DNA of 64,000 nucleotides from Scybalousia_A sp045221575 (GTDB taxonomy: Bacteria > Bacteroidota > Bacteroidia > Bacteroidales > P3). The DNA lies in the NCBI GenBank assembly GCA_045221575.1, contig JBGUWU010000010.1, positions 1-64,000 of the forward strand, in the 5' to 3' direction. Numbering within the stretch: the first letter of the stretch is position 1; each line of letters opens with the position of its first letter. The notes under the pieces are model-generated. The model was not told where the DNA came from. It ran no database searches and worked only from the letters and a program-made list of their open reading frames with translations. Positions 43,661 to 52,582 of this stretch are shown here, piece after piece. A program made the position numbers and the translations under genes.

Positions 43661-43853
43661 AATAGTTTTGAAATAGTTATAAAGAAGTAACGAATGAATA
43701 TAAAAAAAATTGTATCTCATTCTCACTACTAACTAATATAACAGCAAAATCAATGAATTTTTATGTCAAACTAAGTCTAAATTTTGCCACTCTTGATTTA
43801 AATCATGCAGAACTTGGTTTTCATGTCAAAAAATAGTTTTTTTTGAGTAAAAG

Positions 43854-43881
43854 AGTTGATTTAGCGAAAACAGAACTTGAA
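43854..43881 (+). repeat. Phased AGTTGAT array (copy 4, weak)
   Basis: AGTTGAT at 43854 and ACTTGAA at 43875, 21 bp apart; an ACTTGGT at 43812 is two periods upstream. Confidence 0.4.
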
Positions 43882-44057
43882 GTGGTGAAAAATAAACCAA
43901 AAGAGGCAAAAAGAAAATGAGATTTGCTTATGTCTATATCAAAGAAAATCAATAGAAAACAAACTATATTTGAGCAAAATTTTAATCTGTTTATTGGCTT
44001 AATAGAACTTTAGATAAAGTTTAGTGTCTTACATTTTGGAGTTTAATTTTTTTTGTG

Positions 44058-44065
44058 TAATTTTG
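44058..44065 (+). promoter_or_regulatory. Putative -7 element for the DUF4175 gene
   Basis: TAATTTTG, 25 bp before ATG 44091. Confidence 0.6.
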
Positions 44066-44090
44066 CAAGAAACAAAAGAAGTGGGCTTTG

Positions 44091-47000
44091 ATGAATAACA
44101 AAATAATCAACAAACTAAATGACTTTATTCGCTCCTATTATAAGAATCTCGTAATAAGAGGTTTAGTTTCTTCTTTATTGTTGTTGGCTATCTTCTTTGT
44201 TGTGCTTGCATTACTTGAATATTTTGGTTGGCAAGGTCAATTAATGCGTACAATTATTTTTTATTCATATATCGTTCTTGCTTTTGGTGTTCTGATATTT
44301 TGGGTTCTTATTCCACTTGCTAAGATATTTTCTATAGGAAAGACGATTTCCTACAAACAAGCAGCAAAAATAATAGGTAATCACTTCGTTGAGATAAAAG
44401 ATAAGTTGCTTAATTTATTAGAATTACAAGAATTAGCAGAACAGAACGAAGATTCTTTAAATAATAACTCACTTCTTGTTGCAGCGATAGAACAAAAGAC
44501 TCTTTCGCTTTCTCCTATTCCGTTTTATAAGGCAATAGATAAAACAAAGACAAAGAGATATGCTAAGATACTTGCAGGAGTTTTTGTAGGTATTCTTGTT
44601 CTTTCTCTATGTTTTCCAAAGCTGTTTTCTGAACCTGCAACGCGTTATATTCATCATAATGTTTTTTATGAGAAGCCTGCACCATTTCGTTTTATATTCG
44701 ATGAGAATGTTAAGGCGATACAGCACAATGATGTAGATATAAACTTGAAAGTTGAGGGAGAGATGTTGCCTGATAAAGTTAATATCTTGATAAATGGGCA
44801 AAGTTTGGAGATGAAAAAGAAAGATAAAACTCATTTTCTTTACACTATCTCGCAAATCCCAAGAACAACAATTCTACAATTTGAAGCGGTAGGAGTAAAG
44901 AGTAAAATATATACGGTAAAAGTAAATCCAAAACCTGTTTTGACAGACCTAAAAGCAGAAATTGTTTATCCAAAATATACTCGTTTGAAAAATGAAACGC
45001 TTAACAATGTTACAGATATTTCTGTTCCTGAAGGCACACAAATAAATTGGATAATAAGAAGTAAAGACACTAAAGAAATACTCTTTAAGAGTAATGATAA
45101 TATAACTAAACTGTCTGTATTAAAAGATATTACAAACCATTCTGTGAAATATCTTTCTTCGCAAAGCATTAGTATAAAGATGAAAAACTATCATACTTTA
45201 TCAGAAGATAGTTTGGCTTTCTTTGTTAATACTATAAAAGATGAAAGACCACAGATTGCTATAATAGAAGAAAAAGATGGTGATTTAGCAGATAAGGTTT
45301 ATTTTCGCGGACAGATAAAAGATGATTATGGTTTCTCACGTTTGGAATTTCATATAAAGGTAACTAACTCTAATGGCAACACTTATTTAGACAATAAAAA
45401 ACCTTTGACTTTTACAACAAGCGAAAATGCTCAAGAGTTCTACTATTTGTTAGACTTAGATGAGTATAAGATTAACGCAGGCGATAAGGTGGAGTATTAT
45501 TTTGAGGTATGGGACAATGATGGCATACATGGAGCAAAAAATACAAGGAGTCAGAGTTTTAATATTGCAATCCCTGATAGTAAGGAGGTAGAAAAGAAGG
45601 TAGAAGACAATACTAAAGACATTAGCAAGGAAGCCGACAAAGCACTGAAAGAACTTAAAGATTTGCAAAAGAAAATCAACGAACTAACAAAGCGTTTGAC
45701 TGAGAACAAGGAACTAACTTGGAAAGATAAACAAGAGTTAGAGAACTTAAAGAATAAACAAGAGAAGATAAGAAAGAATATTCAAAACATACAAGAGAAG
45801 ATTCAGGAGAATACAAACTTAGAAGAGAAGTTCAATAACAGTATTGACGAGGAGCTAATCAAGAAGCAAATGGAAATAGAAGACCTCTTCAAATCTTTAG
45901 AGAACAAGGAGCTCAATGAACTGATGAAACAGATAGAGCAACTTACAAAGCAGAACCTTGATAAAGATAAAATGAATGAGAGCTTTAAAGATTTGCAGAT
46001 GAAAAACGAAGAGTTGTCTAAGCAATTAGATAAAAACTTAGAGTTATATAAGCGTTTGGACGTTGAAAAAAATATTACTGATGTTGTAGATAAACTCAAA
46101 GAACTTGCAAAGAAACAGGAAGCCCTTGCAAAAGAGACTTCGGATAAGAAATCCAATAAGCAAGATCTTTTAAAGAAACAAGAAGAGATAAGTAAAGAGT
46201 TTAAGGATTTGCAGAAGAAGATGAATGATATTCAAAAGAAAAATGCAGCCTTAGACGAACCATTTAAGTTTGGACGAGATAAGAAAAAAGAAGACGGAAT
46301 AAATAAAGATATATCAGAAGCTCAAGATAAGATAAATAACAACAAAAACAAAGATGCTTCAAAGCAACAACAGAATGCATCAAAGCAGATGCAAGAAATG
46401 GCAGACAAAATGGAACAAGGAATGGAGGAAAGTCAGGAAGAACAATTGGCGGAAGATATAAATAATGTTAGACAGATATTAAAGAATCTTGTAACTCTGT
46501 CTAAGAGTGAAGAGTCTTTGATTTATGCTACTCAGAAGACTGCTGTTAATGACCCTGCTTATCAAAACATAATCAATAAGCAAAATACCATAAAGGAGAG
46601 TATGAAAGATATATCTGATTCTTTGTATAATATAAGCAAACGTCAGCCACAAGTGAGCAACGTTATACATGAAGAAACCTACAAGGTGATAGCAAATATA
46701 AATACTTCTCTTGATAAACTGTTGAAATTTAATCAAGGTTATTACAATGCAATACATAATACTCAAGCTGCAACTTCTCAACAATATGCAATGACTTCAA
46801 TGAATAACCTTTCTTTGCTTTTAGCCGAGAGTTTGGATAATATGAACAAGCAACAAGGTCAAGCAAAGAACAAGAAAAGTAAAGCATCTCAACAATGTAA
46901 TAATCCATCTTCTTCCGGTGGGAAAAAAGATGCAAAAAATATGAGACAATTACAAGAAGCCTTGAATAAAGAAATTCAGCGTTTGCAAAAAGAACTTGAA

Positions 47001-47468
47001 AAACAAGGAAACAAACCAAGAAAAATAGGGGAGGGAAAACAACTTAATGAAGAATTAGCAAAAGCGGCTGCTCAACAAGAAATGATAAGGAAGATGATGG
47101 AAGAGTATTTGAAGGAAATGAAAGACGAAAGCGGAAAGTCAGCTGGAGGAATGAATAAGGTATTGAAAAATATGGAAGATACGGAAAAGGATATTGTGAA
47201 TAAAAGAATAAATGCTAATACTATAAAACGCCAAAATGAGATACTTACTCGTATGCTTGAAAGTGAGAGAGCAGAAAAGAAACGAGATAAAGATAATGAG
47301 CGAAAATCAACAACGGGAATTGATAAAAAACAAAATGATAATAAAAATTTTGAAGCTTTTAATAAGTTGAAAAATAGAGAAATGGAGTTGTTTAAGGAAA
47401 TACCTCCTGTATATTCTTCCTATTATAAAGCAAAAATTAATGAATATTTTTATAACTTTGGGCGATAA
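44091..47468 (+). CDS. DUF4175 family membrane protein with long coiled coils
   Basis: A 1125-residue protein from ATG 44091 (a TTG one codon upstream is in frame but unlikely). Three hydrophobic helices at about 22-43, 52-75 and 158-178 anchor it in the inner membrane. Residues 180-500 are a beta-rich periplasmic-looking region (YPKYTRLKNETLNNV, then SRLEFHIKVT). Residues about 500-1080 are extremely K/E/Q/N-rich coiled coil. This is the Bacteroidota DUF4175 architecture; function is unknown. The next gene starts just downstream, and ybeY follows. Confidence 0.8.
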   Translation: MNNKIINKLNDFIRSYYKNLVIRGLVSSLLLLAIFFVVLALLEYFGWQGQLMRTIIFYSYIVLAFGVLIFWVLIPLAKIFSIGKTISYKQAAKIIGNHFVEIKDKLLNLLELQELAEQNEDSLNNNSLLVAAIEQKTLSLSPIPFYKAIDKTKTKRYAKILAGVFVGILVLSLCFPKLFSEPATRYIHHNVFYEKPAPFRFIFDENVKAIQHNDVDINLKVEGEMLPDKVNILINGQSLEMKKKDKTHFLYTISQIPRTTILQFEAVGVKSKIYTVKVNPKPVLTDLKAEIVYPKYTRLKNETLNNVTDISVPEGTQINWIIRSKDTKEILFKSNDNITKLSVLKDITNHSVKYLSSQSISIKMKNYHTLSEDSLAFFVNTIKDERPQIAIIEEKDGDLADKVYFRGQIKDDYGFSRLEFHIKVTNSNGNTYLDNKKPLTFTTSENAQEFYYLLDLDEYKINAGDKVEYYFEVWDNDGIHGAKNTRSQSFNIAIPDSKEVEKKVEDNTKDISKEADKALKELKDLQKKINELTKRLTENKELTWKDKQELENLKNKQEKIRKNIQNIQEKIQENTNLEEKFNNSIDEELIKKQMEIEDLFKSLENKELNELMKQIEQLTKQNLDKDKMNESFKDLQMKNEELSKQLDKNLELYKRLDVEKNITDVVDKLKELAKKQEALAKETSDKKSNKQDLLKKQEEISKEFKDLQKKMNDIQKKNAALDEPFKFGRDKKKEDGINKDISEAQDKINNNKNKDASKQQQNASKQMQEMADKMEQGMEESQEEQLAEDINNVRQILKNLVTLSKSEESLIYATQKTAVNDPAYQNIINKQNTIKESMKDISDSLYNISKRQPQVSNVIHEETYKVIANINTSLDKLLKFNQGYYNAIHNTQAATSQQYAMTSMNNLSLLLAESLDNMNKQQGQAKNKKSKASQQCNNPSSSGGKKDAKNMRQLQEALNKEIQRLQKELEKQGNKPRKIGEGKQLNEELAKAAAQQEMIRKMMEEYLKEMKDESGKSAGGMNKVLKNMEDTEKDIVNKRINANTIKRQNEILTRMLESERAEKKRDKDNERKSTTGIDKKQNDNKNFEAFNKLKNREMELFKEIPPVYSSYYKAKINEYFYNFGR

Positions 47469-47484
47469 TTTACGTATAAGAACT

Positions 47485-47922
47485 ATGATGAAAAAAGATA
47501 CTATAGAGATAAAAGATAAAGACGCTTTAAGAGTTGAGGAATTTATTGAAGGAATATGTGCAGATAATCATCTACACAATTATTTGGGCAGTATTTCTGT
47601 TGCAGTATCAACAGCTTTGAGCGTTGTTGAAGGAAATATTACATTGTGTTTTGAGAAATGTATAGGTGGTGTATGCTTTACAATAAACACAGAGACAGAA
47701 AACAGTTTCTCTTCTTTGATAAATGAAAATGCTGAGCAAGATAATGAACTGTCATTCCTTGTAAATGCTTTAACAGATGAAATAGAGATTAAAGAAGATG
47801 GTAAAGTATTGGATTTAATTTTCTATGTTAATGGTATTGATGAAGAACTTGCAATGAGAAGAAAAGAATTGTTGCACGAATATTCTAAAAACCTTGTTTC
47901 TCAATTAGAGATGAAAAATTAG
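47485..47922 (+). CDS. Degenerate GHKL/HATPase-like protein
   Basis: I start at MMKKDTIEIKDKD (47485), giving 145 residues; the longer frame from 47440 overlaps the upstream gene. The fold pattern resembles anti-sigma-factor kinases of the RsbW group: SISVAVSTALSVVEGN takes the place of the N-box helix, and FLVNALTDEIEIKEDGKVLD resembles the closing strand-helix. The conserved Asn and the G-x-G ATP-lid motif are not visible, so ATP binding is doubtful. It sits between the DUF4175 gene and ybeY. The last codons enter the dispersed repeat. Confidence 0.6.
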   Translation: MMKKDTIEIKDKDALRVEEFIEGICADNHLHNYLGSISVAVSTALSVVEGNITLCFEKCIGGVCFTINTETENSFSSLINENAEQDNELSFLVNALTDEIEIKEDGKVLDLIFYVNGIDEELAMRRKELLHEYSKNLVSQLEMKN

Positions 47923-48092
47923 AAATTGCGAAAAACCTAAGCAGGTAATAACACATAACTATTATTTCCTTTAAGCGTTAATACGATAATTACTAATTAC
48001 CTGCAGTAATTTGGCTGTCTTCTTCGAAGCCACCCCAATTTCTCATTACTCATTACTAATTTCTAATTATTAATTACTAATTACTAATTACT
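47919..48092 (-). repeat. Dispersed AT-rich repeat (copy C) with 33-bp hairpin core
   Basis: The core at 48008-48040 is the reverse complement of the core in copy A, with an identical GGCT/AGCC stem and one change in the loop. The inner word AATAACACATAAC matches copy B in reverse. Long TAATTACTAATTTC runs close the element just before ybeY. Confidence 0.7.
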
Positions 48093-48101
48093 AATAAAAA
48101 A

Positions 48102-48521
48102 ATGGCAATAAGTTTTAATTTTGATAATTCTTTTAACCTTAAAAATAGACTTAAAATTAAGCGTTGGATAAAGCAAGTTGTGGAAAACGCAGGTTGTAAG
48201 CTTGGAGATGTGTCTTATATCTTTTGTTCTGATGAAAAGATATTGGAGGTAAATAAACAATATCTTAATCATGACTTTTATACAGATATTATCACCTTTG
48301 ACTATGTTGAAAAAGATAGAATAAATGGTGATATTTTTATTTCTACAGATAGAGTAAAAGAAAATGCTTCGCAGTTTGATGTTGATTTTGAAGAGGAGTT
48401 GCATCGTGTAATTATACATGGAATACTTCATCTTTTAGGTCAAGAAGACCATACTCCAAAAGAAGAACAACAAATGCGAAAGAAAGAAAACGAAGCACTT
48501 AAATTAATGAGAAATTTCTAA
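48102..48521 (+). CDS. ybeY: rRNA maturation endoribonuclease YbeY
   Basis: Zinc-dependent RNase for 16S rRNA 3'-end processing and ribosome quality control. The 139 residues carry SYIFCSDEKILEVNKQYLNH, FYTDIITFDY and the metal motif HGILHLLGQEDH (106-117). H106 and H110 are in place; the third histidine is at +11 instead of the usual +10 owing to one extra residue, a variation within Bacteroidota. The start follows repeat copy C closely and the stop lies in copy D. Confidence 0.92.
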   Translation: MAISFNFDNSFNLKNRLKIKRWIKQVVENAGCKLGDVSYIFCSDEKILEVNKQYLNHDFYTDIITFDYVEKDRINGDIFISTDRVKENASQFDVDFEEELHRVIIHGILHLLGQEDHTPKEEQQMRKKENEALKLMRNF

Positions 48522-48545
48522 TTACTAATTTCTCATTTCTAATTA
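48511..48545. repeat. Dispersed AT-rich repeat (copy D, short)
   Basis: AATTTCTAATTACTAATTTC and TTTCTAATTA only, without a hairpin core. It separates the convergent ends of ybeY and the ABC transporter gene by 25 bp and supplies the ybeY stop. Confidence 0.6.
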
Positions 48546-48546
48546 A

Positions 48547-50343
48547 CTATAGTTCTTGCATGGTATAAAGGTTGTAGTATAAACCTTTTCTGTCATATAA
48601 TTCTTGATGAGTTCCTTCTTCTTTTATTTCTCCTTGTTCTAAGACAAGAATTTTGTCTGCATTTTTTATTGTAGAAAGTCTATGTGCAATAACTATTACT
48701 GTTCTGTTTTGAGAAAGATTATCTAAAGCTTCTTGAACCAATACTTCGCTCTTGTTGTCTAAAGCAGAAGTTGCTTCATCTAATATTAGTATGTCTGAAT
48801 TTCTTAATACTGCACGAGCAATAGCTATTCTCTGCTTTTGGCCACCAGACAGTTTATCTCCTTTATCTCCTATGTTGGTTTCATATTGTTCAGGTAAAGA
48901 AAGTATAAATTCTTCAGCGTTGGCTATTTGAGCAGCTTTCTGTATTTGTTCAAAAGAGTATTTTGTATTGCCGAAAGCGATATTATTTTTAATGCTATCA
49001 TTGACAAGTATTGTTTCTTGTCCGACTATAGAGATGTTATCTCTTATTTTAGATGAATTAATGTCTTTTATGGAAATATCATCAAAAGATATATCTCCAC
49101 TATCTGCAAGATAAAACTTTTCTATCAAGTCTATCATTGTTGTTTTTCCAGAACCAGAAGGTCCAACGATAGCAGTTGTTTTCCCTTTTTCAAATAGACA
49201 AGAGATGTTCTTTAAAACAGGTACTCCTTTTTCGTAAGAGAAAGAAACATTATTAAATGATATTCCTTTTGTTATTCTTGGAAACTCTTTAGAATTAATA
49301 GGTTCTTTTATAGAGTTTTCATTGTTTTCTATCTCAATAATTCTCTCCATAGAAGCAAGACCTTTCTTTATCTTATAGAAAGCAGTGGAAGCATCTTTGG
49401 CAGGTTTTATTATGAGAATAAAAAGAATAAGATAAACGATGAACATAGTGCTTGTAAGTCCATCGCCAGATATTACTTCATTGCAACCTATTAAAAGAAT
49501 AATAGCAACAACTATTGAAGAAAGTACTTCACTTAAAGGTGATGCAAACTCTATTCTTCTATAAACAGTATTTCTTAGAGTAGTAAAGTCATTGTTTATT
49601 TTTTGAAATACTTTATTTACATATTCTATAGCAGTAAGAGATTTTATTATTCTAAGACCACCTACAGTCTGCTCAATAACTGAAACTATAACTCCATTGG
49701 TCTTTTGTAATCGTTTTGAATTAGATTTTAATTTATGAGATAAGGTAGAAGTAACGATAATAACAATAGGGAAAAGAACAATAGTAACAAGGGTTAGTTT
49801 CCATTCAATATAGAAAAGAATACTAAGATACAAAACAACAACAATAATAGAATTGATTATAGTAGCTATTGACTTTAAAACAGTTTCATCATATTCTATA
49901 ACATCAGAAGATATTCTTGAAAGCAGATCTCCTTTCTTATGTTTTGTAAAGAAAGCTATATCTCTGGTAACAAAACATTGAAAAAGATTGTTGCGAATAT
50001 TTCTTGTTATTTTGTTACGAGTACAACCCATATAATACTCTGCTAACCACTCAAACAAATCTTTAAGCAAATATATAAGCAGAATAATTATGGTAAAATA
50101 AACGAGAGCATTTTGCTTTCCAAATGTAAGGAAATAACCATAAATATTATTCAGAAGTTTATCTAACTCAGTAACCGAAGCAGTATTATCTTCAATAAAG
50201 AGTATTTTTAAGAAGTTATTTAAAGAAAGAATAGAACAAATGGAAAATACAGACATCAACATAACCAAGAAAACGTAAAGTATATATCTTGGTATGTAAG
50301 GCTTTATATTTTTTAATATGAACTTTCTTTCTATTTTTGTCAT
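48547..50343 (-). CDS. ABC transporter, fused permease and ATPase (MsbA-like)
   Basis: Exporter half-transporter of 598 residues that works as a homodimer or heterodimer. About six membrane helices lie in residues 15-320 (for example YILYVFLVMLMSVFSICSIL and IINSIIVVVLYLSILFYI). The ATPase follows with Walker A GPSGSGKT (394-401), signature LSGGQ near 500, Walker B ILILDEATSALD and the H-loop IAHRLSTI. Bacteroidota proteins like this are called MsbA-like and may flip lipid A core, but drug or lipid export cannot be excluded. It lies downstream of purB beyond a hairpin. Confidence 0.87.
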   Translation of the reverse strand: MTKIERKFILKNIKPYIPRYILYVFLVMLMSVFSICSILSLNNFLKILFIEDNTASVTELDKLLNNIYGYFLTFGKQNALVYFTIIILLIYLLKDLFEWLAEYYMGCTRNKITRNIRNNLFQCFVTRDIAFFTKHKKGDLLSRISSDVIEYDETVLKSIATIINSIIVVVLYLSILFYIEWKLTLVTIVLFPIVIIVTSTLSHKLKSNSKRLQKTNGVIVSVIEQTVGGLRIIKSLTAIEYVNKVFQKINNDFTTLRNTVYRRIEFASPLSEVLSSIVVAIILLIGCNEVISGDGLTSTMFIVYLILFILIIKPAKDASTAFYKIKKGLASMERIIEIENNENSIKEPINSKEFPRITKGISFNNVSFSYEKGVPVLKNISCLFEKGKTTAIVGPSGSGKTTMIDLIEKFYLADSGDISFDDISIKDINSSKIRDNISIVGQETILVNDSIKNNIAFGNTKYSFEQIQKAAQIANAEEFILSLPEQYETNIGDKGDKLSGGQKQRIAIARAVLRNSDILILDEATSALDNKSEVLVQEALDNLSQNRTVIVIAHRLSTIKNADKILVLEQGEIKEEGTHQELYDRKGLYYNLYTMQEL

Positions 50344-50355
50344 AGTAACAATAAA

Positions 50356-50393
50356 TAAGGTTGCTTAACATTATTTGAGGTTAAGCAACCTTA
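50356..50393 (-). terminator. Hairpin between purB and the ABC transporter
   Basis: Perfect 14-bp stem, TAAGGTTGCTTAAC (50356-50369) against GTTAAGCAACCTTA (50380-50393), with a 10-nt loop. The T content after it on the minus strand is only moderate, so it may attenuate rather than fully stop purB transcription. Confidence 0.75.
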
Positions 50394-50404
50394 ATGGGTT
50401 TATT

Positions 50405-51757
50405 TTAAATTTCTGGATATATTCCTATATAGTTATGAGGAGTTATTTGTTTCATTCTTTGTTTTATCTCGTCGCTTACTTCCAAAGTATCAATAAATTC
50501 ATGTATTATTTGCTTATTCATCTTTGTGTTTTTGCGAGTTAATTGTTTAAGAGTTTCGTATGGATTAGGATAGTCAATGCTTCTTAGAATAGTTTGCAAA
50601 CCTTCAGCAACGACAGCCCAATTATTTTCTAAATCTTCTTCTAATGCTGGCTCGTTAAGTATAAGCTTGTTTATGCCTTTCTTTATAGAGTCTAATGCGA
50701 TTAAAGTATGAGCTAAAGGAACGCCGACATTTCTTGAAACAGTGCTATCTGTTAAATCTCTTTGCAAACGAGATATTGGCATTTTCATACTTAAATGAGT
50801 AAGAATAGCATTAGCCATTCCAAGATTACCTTCTGCATTTTCAAAATCAATAGGATTAACTTTATGAGGCATAGCAGAAGAACCAACTTCACCTTGTTTT
50901 ATTTTTTGTTTAAAATATTCCATAGAGATATAAAGCCAAATATCTCTACAAAAATCAATAAGTATGGTGTTTATTCTTCTAAGATTGTCAAAATATGCTG
51001 CTAAATTATCATAGTTTTCTATTTGTGTAGTGAATAGATCACGTTCTAATCCTAAAGAAGAAACAAATTCATCTGCAAAGTTAGTCCAATCTATGTTAGG
51101 GAAAGCGATATTGTGAGCATTAAAGTTACCTGTTGCACCTCCGAACTTAGCAGAGAAAGGAATGAAAGAAAAATATGCTAATTGTTTTTCTAATCTATAA
51201 GCAAAGACTTTTATTTCCTTACCCAAGCAAGTAGGAGAGGCTGGTTGTCCATGAGTATGAGCAAGCATAGGAACGTTTTTCCATTCTGTTGCTTTAGAGT
51301 TTATAAGATCAAGTATTTCATCTAACATAGGTAAAAGCACATCATCGTTACAATCTTTCAAAGAAAGAGGAACGGAAGTATTGTTTATGTCTTGAGAAGT
51401 TAAACCGAAATGAATATATTCTTTATGTTTAGAAAGATTTAAGGCATCAAATTTTTCTTTAATAAAATATTCTACAGCCTTAACATCATGATTTGTTACT
51501 TTTTCTATGTCTTTTACTCGTTGAGCATCTTCTACAGAGAAGTTTCTGTAAATATCTCTCAAACTTTCAAAGTTATCTTTGTTGAAATCTTTTAAAGCTT
51601 CTAAAGGAATATTACATAAAGCAATAAAGTATTCGATTTCTATTCTAACTCTGTATTGTATAAGTGCTTTTTCTGAAAAATAGTTTTCTAACTTTTCTAC
51701 TTTGTTTCTATATCTCCCGTCAATAGGGCTAATTGCTAATAAACTATCCATATTCAT
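50405..51757 (-). CDS. purB: Adenylosuccinate lyase
   Basis: Cuts fumarate from SAICAR and from adenylosuccinate in purine synthesis. The 450 residues belong to the fumarase/aspartase superfamily: LTSQDINNTSVPL, AHTHGQPASPTCLGKE and the signature GEVGSSAMPHKVNPIDFE. The opening MDSLLAISPIDGRYRNK is typical of the E. coli-like PurB group; M3 at 51751 is an alternative start. It has its own -7 box upstream. Confidence 0.95.
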   Translation of the reverse strand: MNMDSLLAISPIDGRYRNKVEKLENYFSEKALIQYRVRIEIEYFIALCNIPLEALKDFNKDNFESLRDIYRNFSVEDAQRVKDIEKVTNHDVKAVEYFIKEKFDALNLSKHKEYIHFGLTSQDINNTSVPLSLKDCNDDVLLPMLDEILDLINSKATEWKNVPMLAHTHGQPASPTCLGKEIKVFAYRLEKQLAYFSFIPFSAKFGGATGNFNAHNIAFPNIDWTNFADEFVSSLGLERDLFTTQIENYDNLAAYFDNLRRINTILIDFCRDIWLYISMEYFKQKIKQGEVGSSAMPHKVNPIDFENAEGNLGMANAILTHLSMKMPISRLQRDLTDSTVSRNVGVPLAHTLIALDSIKKGINKLILNEPALEEDLENNWAVVAEGLQTILRSIDYPNPYETLKQLTRKNTKMNKQIIHEFIDTLEVSDEIKQRMKQITPHNYIGIYPEI

Positions 51758-51788
51758 TATATGTTTTTATATGTTTTATTCAATAACG

Positions 51789-51796
51789 CAAATATA
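51789..51796 (-). promoter_or_regulatory. Putative -7 element for purB
   Basis: CAAATATA on the plus strand, that is TATATTTG, 32 bp before the purB start. Confidence 0.55.
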
Positions 51797-51812
51797 ATTT
51801 AAAAATTGCTTT

Positions 51813-52550
51813 TTAAAATCTACGATTTTGTAATAGTCCGCTATTAATTAGATTAAAGACATCTTTATTATGTAAAGATTTTTTAATGTATTCAATATGT
51901 CTCATGTTGTGTAAATCGGAACCTAACAAATCTATGTATTCTTTTTCTACTAAGTATCTTGCAAACTTTAAAACATTCTTACCATAAAAGCCTGCCAAAG
52001 AACTAATATTCATCTGAAATAGTATATTCCTATCCTTTAATTCATCTATTGCTTTCTTATCAAAAGGAAGAAAATCGACATATCTTTCAGGGTGTGCAAG
52101 AATAAGTTTGTATCCTGCTATTTGTAAATCGAAAATCAGATCTTTCCAATGAGTAGGAAAAGAATGGAAAGGAAACTCTATTAATAACCAACCGTCATTA
52201 AAACTCTTTAATTTATCTATTTTAACAAGATGTCTGAAGTATTCGTCCATAGTGTGTTCTGCTCCAACTTCAAACTCCATGTTTATTCCTTGTTCATCGG
52301 CAGCTCTCTCTAATAATTCCAAACGCTTGTCGAAAGTATCGGTATCATTTTCAAAAGAACCGAAACGAACGTGTGGCGTTATTATCATTTTTCTGTATCC
52401 TAAGTTATACATCTCTTTTACTAACTCAAGAGATTCTTTCATAGAACTTGCTCCGTCATCTATACCAGGAATAACATGAGAATGTATATCGGTATGTAAC
52501 CATTCAATATCTGCTTCTCTTTTTGTTGTATTTCCGAATAACCACCCCAT
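51813..52550 (-). CDS. CpsB/YwqE-type tyrosine-protein phosphatase (PHP family)
   Basis: Manganese-dependent PHP phosphatase of 245 residues that dephosphorylates tyrosine kinases controlling capsule and exopolysaccharide export. Metal ligands are visible in LHTDIHSHVIPGIDDG (H23, H25, D31), ITPHVR, EVGAEHTMDE, LAHPERYVDF and LLGSDLHNMRH. No kinase or capsule gene lies next to it; the neighbour upstream on this strand is rpe, 32 bp away. The biological partner is therefore unknown. Confidence 0.86.
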   Translation of the reverse strand: MGWLFGNTTKREADIEWLHTDIHSHVIPGIDDGASSMKESLELVKEMYNLGYRKMIITPHVRFGSFENDTDTFDKRLELLERAADEQGINMEFEVGAEHTMDEYFRHLVKIDKLKSFNDGWLLIEFPFHSFPTHWKDLIFDLQIAGYKLILAHPERYVDFLPFDKKAIDELKDRNILFQMNISSLAGFYGKNVLKFARYLVEKEYIDLLGSDLHNMRHIEYIKKSLHNKDVFNLINSGLLQNRRF

Positions 52551-52582
52551 ACTCTTCTATTTATATGATTTCTTTTATATAC

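Larger units (their letters stand above)
43661..44090. other. 430-bp divergent gap between ruvA and the DUF4175 gene
   Basis: Promoters for both directions must lie here. It holds an AGTTGAT array near 43854 and a plus-strand -7 box at 44058. No gene or terminator seen. Confidence 0.6.

Noticed and set aside
43661..43726. Longer N-terminus for ruvA
   Set aside because: The extra residues do not resemble RuvA, which normally opens with MYEYLNG-like sequence.
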